Positions 34,552-44,189 of a stretch of DNA of 64,000 nucleotides are shown here, one piece after another. The notes under the pieces are model-generated. The model was not told the DNA's origin. It worked only from the letters and a program-made list of their open reading frames with translations, and made no database searches. Both the position numbers and the translations under genes were made by a program. Numbering within the stretch: position 1 is the first letter of the stretch; each line of letters opens with the position of its first letter. Source of the stretch: Agelas oroides (lineage: Eukaryota; Porifera; Demospongiae; Agelasida; Agelasidae); the NCBI GenBank assembly GCA_949130485.1, contig OX422189.1, forward strand, positions 4,524,720 to 4,588,719, read 5' to 3'.

Positions 34552-37500
34552 TCACCAGTTTCCATATCCTTCGCCACTTTTCACTAGGAAGAGTAAGCCT
34601 TTATCACTCAAGGTTGAAATGAGAGGGATTAAACTGTCAGAATTCTGAGGGAGAAGTGCACTAGTCTCTTTGACACTGGTGGCTACATCTGAAACTCTGC
34701 ATGCAACTTTACCTTTGAACTTTTCTAGCAGAAAGGCATACAGCACATGGCAGTGCAAGTCAACATCTGCTGTCTGTCTCAAGACAGTGCAGCTTTGGTT
34801 TACTATAGAACAGAAAAGTTGTAGGTTCCTTGAGACAGGATCTCTGCAGTCAAGAGCAACATGACCAGCAAAGTGAAATGAGGTTCGCACCTGTTTGAGC
34901 AAAGTAGATATTTGAGATAACTTCTCTTGAACACTTTTTCCAGTGGACTTGACCACATCAGCATGACTTCCAACTAGGATAACTTCAGGAGGTGCACTAG
35001 ATTGTTCAGCATGTATATCAATGAAGGAGCACCAGTAACGCAGTGTTTGACTGATCTTTTCCTCACTCTCACTCAAGTTGACAACAACAACAAAAGCTGG
35101 TGGGGTTGAGATTACTGTACTCTGTATGACTGCTGCATGACTGGTATAATATTCAATCTGACCTGCTAGATCATAAAGGACTGTGTTACCAAATGTTTTA
35201 CTCCGGAATGTAGTTGGAATGATACCAGCAGTATGGGGTGGAACATTCTTAACTCTTCTCACTTTTTTGGGGAGTAGTTTCCACAGCATGCCAGCTTCTT
35301 TACAGATAGCTTTGACTAGGGTGCTTTTTCCAGTTTCAGGATTCCCAACAATGAATAGATTAATGTATGTTTGTACTGACTGCTTTGTCTTACACTTGAC
35401 CAAGTGAGAAATTGCTTGTATGAGCTGGTAGTTTGTTGTAAGTTCAATGGGTGTCTGGCCTGTATTGTTGACACATGATGGATCAACAGAGGTTAGCAAA
35501 GTTTTAGCAATTTCTACCATTTCTGGCTGAGTTTCTCCGCCTTTACAGGCAAGATGTAAGGCTGTGTTCCCATGTAGGTCACACAGAGTAGGATCACACT
35601 TGTTGTGCTGAAGAAGAGCAGTAGCTAATGTATGATTGTTGTGCTTGATGGCTGTTAGTAGTGGTGTACAATGATCACTATTCATGATGTTCAGATCACA
35701 ACGGGCATCAGTCACTAATAGATCATACTTTGAGCTATTTACTGTGTCTACTGCTTTCGCTATAATGTGTAATGCTGTATTACCCTCCTTCTCCTGAACA
35801 TTTGGATTATGTTGTCTATTACTTAGTAACTGGGTTATTGCTGGTGTTATGTTGTCCCTAACAGCAATGTGTAGTGGTGTATCACCTTCCTTGTTTTGAA
35901 TATTTAGGTCACATCCTTCACAAGACAATAATTGAGAAATAGAATCTCTCTGTTGAGAGAGTGGAGTTGTATTATTTTCTTTGACAGCAACATGTATTGG
36001 GGTGTCACCCAGTTTGTTCTGAACATTGATATTACACTGCTGATGAACTAAAAGTTGGGAGATCATGGCTGGCTTGTTCAGTTGAAGTGCAAGGTGTAGT
36101 GGAGCATCCCCCTCCTTGTTCGGAACATTTGGGTCACATTCCAAGCATGACAAAAGTTGAACAAGTGTATTGTTGTTTGTAGACCTAACAGCAATGTGTA
36201 GTGGTGTGTCACCCACTTTGTTCTTAATATTTGGATTACACTGTTGATGAGTTAACAGTTGAGAAATTGCAGCTGTCATGTTTTCTCTGACTGCAATGTG
36301 TAGTGGGGTGTCACCTTCCTTTGTCTGAACATTTGGATTACATTCCTTTTTTGACAACAGTTGAGCAATTGTGTCATTTTCCCCATACGTAATGGCAATG
36401 TGTATTGGAGTGTCACTGACTTTGTTCTGAGCATTGATATTACACTGCTGATGAGCTAAGAGTTGGGAAACTGCAGTTGTCTTACGTGCAATGTGTAGTG
36501 GTGCATTACCCTCCTTGTTCAGATTATTTGGATTACATTCCTCATACGACAGGAGTTGAGCAATTGTGTCATCTTGCCCATATATAACAGCAATGTGTAA
36601 TGGAGTGTTATCAGAGTTATAACTTTGAACATTGGGGTCACAACTTTCCTCAGTGACAAGGTATCTGACAATACTTGCATCACCCCACTGACATGCAAGG
36701 TGAAGTAGACGGTCTCCATCTTCATTAAGTGGGATATCCTGAGCTGTCTCACCTTTCTTGTTAGGAATTGTGGTACTGCATCTCATTTCAAGGAGGAGTT
36801 TAATGGTTCTGAGAGATTTCATATAGCAAGCAATGTGCAGTGGTGTGTCACCCACTTTGTTCTTAATATTTGGATTACACTGTTGATGAGTTAACAGTTG
36901 AGAAATTGCAGCTGTCATGTTTTCTCTGACTGCAATGTGTAGTGGGGTGTCACCTTCCTTTGTCTGAACATTTGGATTACATTCCTTTTTTGACAACAGT
37001 TGAGCAATTGTGTCATTTTCCCCATACGTAATGGCAATGTGTATTGGAGTGTCACTGACTTTGTTCTGAGCATTGATATTACACTGCTGATGAGCTAAGA
37101 GTTGGGAAACTGCAGTTGTCTTACGTGCAATGTGTAGTGGTGCATTACCCTCCTTGTTCAGATTATTTGGATTACATTCCTCATACGACAGGAGTTGAGC
37201 AATTGTGTCATCTTGCCCATATATAACAGCAATGTGTAATGGAGTGTTATCAGAGTTATAACTTTGAACATTGGGGTCACAACTTTCCTCAGTGACAAGG
37301 TATCTGACAATACTTGCATCACCCCACTGACATGCAAGGTGAAGTAGATGGTCTCCATCTTCATTAAGTGGGATATCCTGAGCTGTCTCACCTTTCTTGT
37401 TAGGAATTGTGGTACTGCATCTCATTTCAAGGAGGAGTTTAATGGTTCTGAGAGATTTCATATAGCAAGCAATGTGCAGTGGCGTGTTCCAGTAAGCGTT

Positions 37501-39873
37501 TTTAATGTTGAGAGCACATCTTTGGTCAGCAATTAAGTATTCAACAGTGTCCATATCACCCCACTGGCATGCAAGGTGAAGTAGACAGTTTTCATCCTCA
37601 TCAAGTGGGATATCCTGAGCAGCTTCACCTTTCTTGTTGGGAAGAGTGATACTGCATCTCATTTTAAGGAGGAACCTAATAATGCTAGAGAATTTCTGGT
37701 AACAAGCATGATGCAGTGGAGTATTTAGATAGGTGTTTTGAATATTGCGATCACAGGTTTGGTGACAAAATATGTATTCAACAATGTCCACATCACCCCA
37801 CAAGCATGCAATATGAAGTAAACAATCTCCATCTTCATTAAGTGGGATACCTTGAGCTGTCTCACCATTCTTGTTGGGAATGTTGGTATTGCATCTCATT
37901 TCAAGGAAGAGTATGATAATGTCTACAGATCTCCTGTAACAAGCAATGTGCAGAGGAGTATCACCCTCCCTGTTCTTAGTATTTGGATTACATTCCTTGC
38001 AACACAACAGTTCAAATATTGTGTCATCTTGCGCTTGTCTAACTGCAATGTGTAGTGGTGTGTCAGTATCAACATTTTGAATGTTTAGATCACACCTCTT
38101 GGTAGCTAAAATCTGGAAAACTGGAGCGATCTTAACAGCAGTGTGTAATGGTGTGTCACCAACTCCATTCTGAATATTCACATTACACTGCTGAAGAGTT
38201 AACAATTCCAAAATTGCAGCTGTTTTGTTCTGTTTAACTGCAATATGTAATGGTGTATCACCCTTCTTGTTCTGAATATTCAAATTGCATTCTTTACATG
38301 ACAGCAGTTGACAGAGAATGTTATCTTGCCCATACCATCCCCGATACCTAACAGCAATGTGTAATGGAGTGTTACCATCTTTGTTTTGAGTGTTAATATT
38401 ACACTGCTGATGCACTAACAGTCGGGAGACTGCAGCTGCCTGGTTGTGCCTAACTGCAACATGTAGTGGTGTATCATCCTCATTGTTTTGGGCAGTTATA
38501 TCACTTTCCTTACATGACAACAGCTGAGCAATTATTGTATCATCTTGCCAATACATAACAGCAATGTGTAATGGAGTGTTCTCAGAGTTATAACTTCGAA
38601 TATTGGGGTCACAACTTTCCTCAGTGACAAGGTATCTGACAATACTTGCATCACCCCACTGACATGCAAGGTGAAGTAGACAGTCTCCATCTTCATTAAG
38701 TGGGATATCCTGAGCTGTCTCACCTTTCTTGTTAGGAATTGTGGTACTGCATCTCATTTCAAGGAAGAGTATGATAATGTCTATAGATCTCCTGTAACAA
38801 GCAATGTGCAGAGGAGTATCACCCTCCCTGTTCTTAGTATTTGGATTACATTCCTTGCAACACAACAGTTCAATAATTGTGCCGTCTTGTGCTTGTCTAA
38901 CTGCAATGTGTAGTGGTGTGTCAGTATCAACATTTTGAATGTTTAGATCACACCTCTTGGTAGCAAGAAGTTGAGAAGCTGGAGCGATCTTATTCTGCTT
39001 AACAGCAGTGTGTAATGGTGTGTCACCAACTCCATTCTGAATATTCACATTACACTGCTGAAGAGTTAACAGTTCCAAAATTGCAGCTGTTTTGTTCTGT
39101 TTAACTGCAATATGTAATGGTGTATCACCCTTCTTGTTCTGAATATTCAAATTGCATTCTTTACATGACAGCAGTTGACAGAGAATGTCATCTTGCCCAT
39201 ACCATCCCCGATACCTAACAGCAATGTGTAATGGAGTGTTACCATCTTTGTTTTGAGTGTTAATATTACACTGCTGATGCACTAACAGTTGGGATACTGC
39301 AGCTGTCTTGTTGTGTCTAACAGCAACATGTAGTGGTGTATCACCCTCATTGTTTTGGGTAGTTAGATCACCTTTTTTATATGACAGCAGTTGAACGGGT
39401 GTGTCATCTTCCCCATACTTAAGAGCACTGTGTAGTGGTGTGTCTCCCACTTTATTCTGAACATTCACATTACACTGCTGATGAGCTGATAGTTGGGAAA
39501 TTGCAGCTGTCCTATTCTGCTTAACTGCAATGTGTAATGGTGTATCACCCTCCTTGTTCTGAATATTCACATCAAATTTCTTACATGATAACAATTCAAC
39601 AGTTACATCATCTTGCCCGTACCAAAGAGCAATGTGTAATGGAGTATTTTCTGAAGTACAACTTTGAACATTAAGGTTACATTTTTCATCACTCAAGAGG
39701 TACCTGACAATATCCACATCACCCCACTGACATGCAATGTTAAGTTGATAATCCCCATCCTCATTGAGTGGGATGTCCTGAGCAGTCTCACCTTTATTAT
39801 TAGGAATGTTGGTACTACATCTGCATTGAAGGAGGAGTTCAATAATACTTAACGATTTTCTAAAACAAGCCAT
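34552..39873 (-). CDS. Ankyrin-repeat / ROC GTPase block (main exon)
   Basis: A continuous frame of 1773 codons. Residues 1 to about 1480 are ankyrin repeats of about 32-34 residues (the core reads DTPLHIAV or LLHLACQWGD), roughly 40 units. Some segments carry a spacer with IPNKKGETAQDIPLNEDGD. Residues about 1502-1665 form a ROC-type GTPase: P-loop GNPETGKST, switch II DLAGQIEYY, and a base-recognition box VGSHADV that deviates from NKxD. A C-terminal helical part precedes a TGA. The family resembles ROCO proteins and the ANK-ROC-COR part of DAPK1, intracellular signalling proteins; expansions in sponges suggest innate-immune or death signalling, which is inference. The ATG at 39871-39873 is only the first in this frame: the repeats continue upstream after a frameshift, so it is not the true start. 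Confidence 0.8.
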   Translation of the reverse strand: MACFRKSLSIIELLLQCRCSTNIPNNKGETAQDIPLNEDGDYQLNIACQWGDVDIVRYLLSDEKCNLNVQSCTSENTPLHIALWYGQDDVTVELLSCKKFDVNIQNKEGDTPLHIAVKQNRTAAISQLSAHQQCNVNVQNKVGDTPLHSALKYGEDDTPVQLLSYKKGDLTTQNNEGDTPLHVAVRHNKTAAVSQLLVHQQCNINTQNKDGNTPLHIAVRYRGWYGQDDILCQLLSCKECNLNIQNKKGDTPLHIAVKQNKTAAILELLTLQQCNVNIQNGVGDTPLHTAVKQNKIAPASQLLATKRCDLNIQNVDTDTPLHIAVRQAQDGTIIELLCCKECNPNTKNREGDTPLHIACYRRSIDIIILFLEMRCSTTIPNKKGETAQDIPLNEDGDCLLHLACQWGDASIVRYLVTEESCDPNIRSYNSENTPLHIAVMYWQDDTIIAQLLSCKESDITAQNNEDDTPLHVAVRHNQAAAVSRLLVHQQCNINTQNKDGNTPLHIAVRYRGWYGQDNILCQLLSCKECNLNIQNKKGDTPLHIAVKQNKTAAILELLTLQQCNVNIQNGVGDTPLHTAVKIAPVFQILATKRCDLNIQNVDTDTPLHIAVRQAQDDTIFELLCCKECNPNTKNREGDTPLHIACYRRSVDIIILFLEMRCNTNIPNKNGETAQGIPLNEDGDCLLHIACLWGDVDIVEYIFCHQTCDRNIQNTYLNTPLHHACYQKFSSIIRFLLKMRCSITLPNKKGEAAQDIPLDEDENCLLHLACQWGDMDTVEYLIADQRCALNIKNAYWNTPLHIACYMKSLRTIKLLLEMRCSTTIPNKKGETAQDIPLNEDGDHLLHLACQWGDASIVRYLVTEESCDPNVQSYNSDNTPLHIAVIYGQDDTIAQLLSYEECNPNNLNKEGNAPLHIARKTTAVSQLLAHQQCNINAQNKVSDTPIHIAITYGENDTIAQLLSKKECNPNVQTKEGDTPLHIAVRENMTAAISQLLTHQQCNPNIKNKVGDTPLHIACYMKSLRTIKLLLEMRCSTTIPNKKGETAQDIPLNEDGDRLLHLACQWGDASIVRYLVTEESCDPNVQSYNSDNTPLHIAVIYGQDDTIAQLLSYEECNPNNLNKEGNAPLHIARKTTAVSQLLAHQQCNINAQNKVSDTPIHIAITYGENDTIAQLLSKKECNPNVQTKEGDTPLHIAVRENMTAAISQLLTHQQCNPNIKNKVGDTPLHIAVRSTNNNTLVQLLSCLECDPNVPNKEGDAPLHLALQLNKPAMISQLLVHQQCNINVQNKLGDTPIHVAVKENNTTPLSQQRDSISQLLSCEGCDLNIQNKEGDTPLHIAVRDNITPAITQLLSNRQHNPNVQEKEGNTALHIIAKAVDTVNSSKYDLLVTDARCDLNIMNSDHCTPLLTAIKHNNHTLATALLQHNKCDPTLCDLHGNTALHLACKGGETQPEMVEIAKTLLTSVDPSCVNNTGQTPIELTTNYQLIQAISHLVKCKTKQSVQTYINLFIVGNPETGKSTLVKAICKEAGMLWKLLPKKVRRVKNVPPHTAGIIPTTFRSKTFGNTVLYDLAGQIEYYTSHAAVIQSTVISTPPAFVVVVNLSESEEKISQTLRYWCSFIDIHAEQSSAPPEVILVGSHADVVKSTGKSVQEKLSQISTLLKQVRTSFHFAGHVALDCRDPVSRNLQLFCSIVNQSCTVLRQTADVDLHCHVLYAFLLEKFKGKVACRVSDVATSVKETSALLPQNSDSLIPLISTLSDKGLLFLVKSGEGYGNW
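36201..37478 (-). repeat. Two nearly identical 639-bp tandem copies within the ankyrin array
   Basis: Copy 1 is 36201-36839 and copy 2 is 36840-37478. By reading I find a single difference (ACGGTCTCC at about 36708 against ATGGTCTCC at about 37347). 639 bp is 213 codons, so the frame is kept and about six repeats are added. Confidence 0.9.
37880..39360 (-). repeat. Second-order duplication in the ankyrin array, 858-bp period
   Basis: Matching landmarks (for example GATCTCCTGTAACAAGCAA at 37928 and 38786) are offset by 858 bp, 286 codons. The copies differ by scattered substitutions and a 9-bp indel (near 38133 against 38995), so this duplication is older than the 639-bp one. Confidence 0.85.
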
Positions 39874-39899
39874 GTGGAGTGGAGTGTTCCCAAGGCAAT

Positions 39900-40368
<469 letters not shown>

Positions 40369-40426
40369 GTCTTGTTAAGACCACAATGTTCAATAATGAT
40401 ATCTCGAAAACGGCTTAAGTACTCAC

Positions 40427-40528
40427 CGTCAATTTAGCACGAAAATTATGTTTATCACAGTGCGGGGCTGTATCACCACTCAGCATCTTTATAGCTTCAA
40501 ATTTACCCTGGTCGATAAAGCTGTGCAT
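40427..40528 (-). CDS. Exon 1 of the ANK-ROC-COR gene
   Basis: ATG at 40526-40528 opens 34 codons, MHSFIDQGKFEAIKMLSGD followed by TAPHCDKHNFRAKLT, then a GTGAGT donor in phase 0. The exon call is supported by a paralogous copy at 56629-56727 with the same length class, the same DQG-FEA-K-LSG pattern and the same donor. FIDQGKFEAIKML looks like the first helix of an ankyrin-type capping repeat. The intron to the ankyrin block is about 180 bp and mostly microsatellite. Confidence 0.6.
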
Positions 40529-40594
40529 AGCACTGCCCAGCTGCTATCCATTGCGTAGGTCACCATTTTCTAATTGGGTACGCAAGTGCACAAG

Positions 40595-40646
40595 TAGTCT
40601 TGTTCCCAGACCAGAGACCACAGTCATTGGTCTGAGAGCAAGATTA
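40595..40646. mobile_element. TAGTCTTG-type MITE with perfect 9-bp target duplication
   Basis: A 52-bp hairpin, TAGTCTTGTTCCCAGACCA and its inverse ending AGAGCAAGATTA. GTGCACAAG flanks both sides exactly. The orthologous insertion is present in the paralogous segment at about 56799-56846. Confidence 0.8.
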
Positions 40647-41104
40647 GTGCACAAGCGAAATCGCAAGTTGACCAGCAGGCAGTAAGCATGGCTGACGGCT
40701 TCCGTAGTAGTGGGCAAGGCTTATGAACACCACATAGGTAAGGTGCTGCATTCAGCTGCTTACTTATAGCTACACTAAAAACTAGCTTTAGTAAACTGCT
40801 CACAGCTTTAGTAAAATACAAATCTAGGATTGTCAGTTGTCAGTACAGTTTTCTGTGCTGCAGCTGGACAGTTTTCATGTGATCGAAAAGAAATCAGGAA
40901 ATTGCTTTCACAAAGGTTGGTACAGAGAATGGTTGGCCATTCATCAAATTCTAGCTGACAATGTTACACATAATTGTTACATGCTTGGAACCACTACTAA
41001 ACTGTCAATGTGGTTTCAAGTTCTGAGGTTGCGGTTACACTTGAAAGAAATCTTCTCAGGCTTAGGTCCAATTGTAACTGAGATTAACATCAAAAAAGTA
41101 CAGA
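40647..41104. repeat. 5' flank of the ankyrin gene, duplicated at 56850-57314
   Basis: The two segments can be followed side by side: GGGCAAGGCTTATGAACACC, GCTGCATTCAGCTGC, TTTCACAAAG, GGTTGGCC, CTGTAACTGAGATTAACAT and GTACAGAAACAAGA occur in the same order. Both copies are upstream of the exon-1 copies, in the same orientation. Confidence 0.8.
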
Positions 41105-41357
41105 AACAAGAAAATAAAAACGTAAAAATATATAGAGATGGCATGGCAAAAAGTATGCAAACAAGGTAGGGAATAAAAGTGAAGGTAAGTATACAAAGCC
41201 GTATCCCTACATCTTTTTACACTACAGTTGCACTCTAGTGCGAAAAAGATGCAGGGATGGGGCTTTGTATATTTACCTTCACTTTTATATCATCCCTACC
41301 TTGTTTGCACACGTATTGGCATGCCATCCCTACATAGTTATGTTTTTATTTTCTTGT
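41105..41357. mobile_element. Hairpin MITE (AACAAGA ends) at the edge of the duplicated segment
   Basis: The arms share GGATGGCATG, GTATGCAAACAAGGTAGGG, AAGTGAAGGTAA and ATCCCTACATCTTTTT in inverted order around a short centre. A related, longer element sits at the homologous place at 57315-57929. Confidence 0.7.
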
Positions 41358-41917
41358 ATAATAAGCGGGATAGATGTTTAACCACTGTGGGGCAAGCCTG
41401 AGCAAGGCACACCCTACTGCAGAGGTATGTAACATGACACAGTCAATGACTCAAGCCATGAGGCTAGCACAAGTCTGCTGTCTGTGAGTTTGCCACTTGC
41501 TGTATTTGTCTTGTGTACATTGCCCTCCTTGAGGTGGCTCATAGATTTATCATCATGCATGCTACTATGCACCAATTTAACTTATAGTCTGCGCCATGAG
41601 ACAACACTTGCAGAAGGGTCTGGGTTATCGCTCATACTGGAGAGAAAGCTATTGCTGCTGCCCTCTGCATTTGGTGAACAGGGTGGTTAGTCTACACTTG
41701 CATTTATCAACAAGTGATTATCACTTGAACACGCTTCTTCCTGTATACATATATAATTATACTAGAAAATGTAGAACATTGTGAGGGCGAGCCTGAGCAA
41801 GCAGCTACTATGGCTACACATGAATAGACTAAGCTTCACGCTGAAATCATGAGCTGAATCGCTAGCATTTATGAGTGCCGTTTATGCACGGGCCTTACCT
41901 GAAGCGATCTCTATTTG

Positions 41918-42212
41918 TATGGTCTGCGAGCAGCCTGCCGTTGATGGTCGGTCCGTAGCTGCCGTGACAAACAAGAAGTAAGTTGCCGTGTGTGCTTCAA
42001 CTGGAGGCGTCTCCGCTACGGTTGCCGATGCTGCACTCTGGCAGTAGCCCAGCATTGCCCTTTTTATTGAGGCTACCTAGTGCACGAGGACGTTCAATTT
42101 TCGGGAAATATTTATGCGCATTTAAAATTTACGGTATATGGCCGCAAGCAGACATACACACGCGTCTTGCAATGCAGTCCCGCTAGTGTGGGGGTCGCTC
42201 AGGCTCGCCCCA
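41918..42212 (+). mobile_element. Dispersed element, inverted copy at 43879-44135
   Basis: Shared phrases in order: GTCTGCGAGCAGCCTGC, CTCTGGCAGTAG, GAAATATTTATGCGCATTTA, AAATTTACGGTATATGGCCG, CATACACACGCG, and TGGGGGTCGCTCAGGCTCGC. No coding region is recognised. Confidence 0.7.
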
Positions 42213-42616
42213 ATCAATATTCTGCTTGTAAGATGACATTTGAACCGAGAGGAATTTACTTCCCAAAATAACACTGTATGAATACCCAACTGCATGGGAA
42301 CAACTTTGCTGCTAAACATACACATTTATCAAACAGCACCAGACTTGATAGAACTGATACAAAGCCTCTGTGAAACAGAGATGCACGGAGAGATTATCCA
42401 CAACTGCAATGTATTTGCACCATGTTGGGCACACATAAAATTTGTCAATGCTAATCATGAAAGACTAGACCATGAAAGCACCTTGAAATGAGCTGCTTCT
42501 TTAAAATACAACAGACCTCATTTGTTACTCTACTTGCTTTAAATTTGGAATGGCCAAAAACAGTTGGGATTTTTTTGTGCACAACTGCCCAGTGTTAATT
42601 AAAAATTCCTGGAAAT

Positions 42617-42781
42617 GGATAGATACAAATCAGTGGATGATCTTAAGACCAAGTTGTGTGAACAATTCTCTGCGTACACTGAAGGTTGTGAAGCTCAATT
42701 TGGTTATGTAGTTCCAGGTCATGGAATGAAAGGTAAACGAGAGAAAATCAGTACTAATGAGCATCCTTTTCATTAAAGTAT
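42617..42781 (+). pseudogene. Candidate coding remnant with FGYVVPGHGMKGK motif
   Basis: ATG at 42617 opens MDRYKSVDDLKTKLCEQFS, then YTEGCEAQFGYVVPGHGMKG, then KREKISTNEH, and is closed by stops from about 42775. The F-G-Y-x-x-P-G-H-G-x-K-G-K pattern is one I recall from repeated invertebrate proteins of unclear function. Codon use looks coding. No neighbouring exon is recognised, so it is listed as a remnant. Confidence 0.35.
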
Positions 42782-43878
42782 CAAGTAAAAGGATTTTGTT
42801 GTTTATGGTGAAATAAAAATGGACTGCATTGCAAGTGACAAGATCTCGAAGGACTCAGACATCCAACCTAGCTACAGCTAGCGCTGTTTCCATTGTACTT
42901 CTCATTTTGTCAATAACATGTCTCACGAGCTGTCTAGCTTTATAGTACCATTTAATTTGCTTTGGCTGGCTGTAAAACAGTGAGTCTGCCTTGATGTTGT
43001 AAGTTGTCTTAGGGTCTTTTATGAGCCTTTGCACCATTGTCATTCTGAAGTATGTAGCATGTCCTAGGATTGCACTAGTCTACTGTCATCGGGTTTCAGT
43101 AAAGCACAAATCTGCAAAGGAGAGTTAGCTGCACACACACTTTGCGAAGTGTGTAGATACTACTGCTATTGTATTTTATTCACTTTAAACTAGTCACATG
43201 TTTTGATAAGAATGCTTATTGAAATAATAATTGGAATGTTCCATGAATTAAAGCGAGTATGGTAATCCACAGTGGCATAACAAGGCAACTGAATGTGCCC
43301 AGGCACAGCAAGGATATTTGGGTTTATGAGAACTTATGAAGAGCAGAAGCGTGTAGTGGGAGCTGGGTGTATGCTCCCCAGGGAAATTTCTAAACTTCAG
43401 GGTCTCTCAAGTAGGTTCTGAGGCTACTTTTAGGCCATTGCTGTTGGTTTTGAATTAAGAGCATTTCCCACAAAGTAGTGTAGCAAAGTGTAGACTGGGG
43501 TGCCCTGGCCCATCCAATTTGTCAATTGGCCCATTTACACTCATACTGAAGCAACATGAAAAAATTTCTGTTTGCGCATCTGCTAAATACCCTATAATTT
43601 CATAGGATATCAAATACCATTGTCAACTACGTGTTAGCTAACCTTCTCCATTATACTGAACTCTGTGAGTCAGCTGATTTCTCCCATCTGAAAAATGCCT
43701 CCTATCAACCATGGTCTTTGGAAAGAAAACGATGAAAACAGTTCTTCACTAGTTGTTTGTTGCAGAAAAACAGTACAGCACATGAATGATGCAAGTTTCT
43801 TTTAGAGTTCACTGATTGAAATGACGCAGACTGTTACCATACTAAGTTCGGATTAAAAACCACTCGAATGTGCAGCAT

Positions 43879-44135
43879 AATTGGGGCGAGCCTGAGCGAG
43901 CCCCACACTAGCGTGACTGCATTGCGCATGTGCGTGTGTATGCTTGCTTGCTTGCTTGTTTGTTTGCTTGCGGCCATATACCGTAAATTTTAAATGAGCG
44001 CACTTAAATATTTCACGAAGACTGAATGTCCTCAGATAGTCTCGTGTCCAGCCTGCTGCCAGAGCGCAACGTCGGCGTGAAAGAAACCCGGAGCGAAGAT
44101 GACTCAAGTTAACGCACGCAGGCTGCTCACAGACG
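43879..44135 (-). mobile_element. Inverted copy of the element at 41918
   Basis: See the partner copy. This copy carries an additional TTGC/TTTG microsatellite at about 43943-43973. Confidence 0.7.
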
Positions 44136-44189
44136 GTACAAATTACGCACAGTAGTTGAATTTGCATAATCGACACTCGAAGAGATTCA

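Noticed and set aside
34535-34555. A mini-intron removing the TGA between ROC and COR
   Set aside because: GT...AG pairs here are only 16 or 21 nt, below any plausible spliceosomal intron, and the joins do not keep the frame.
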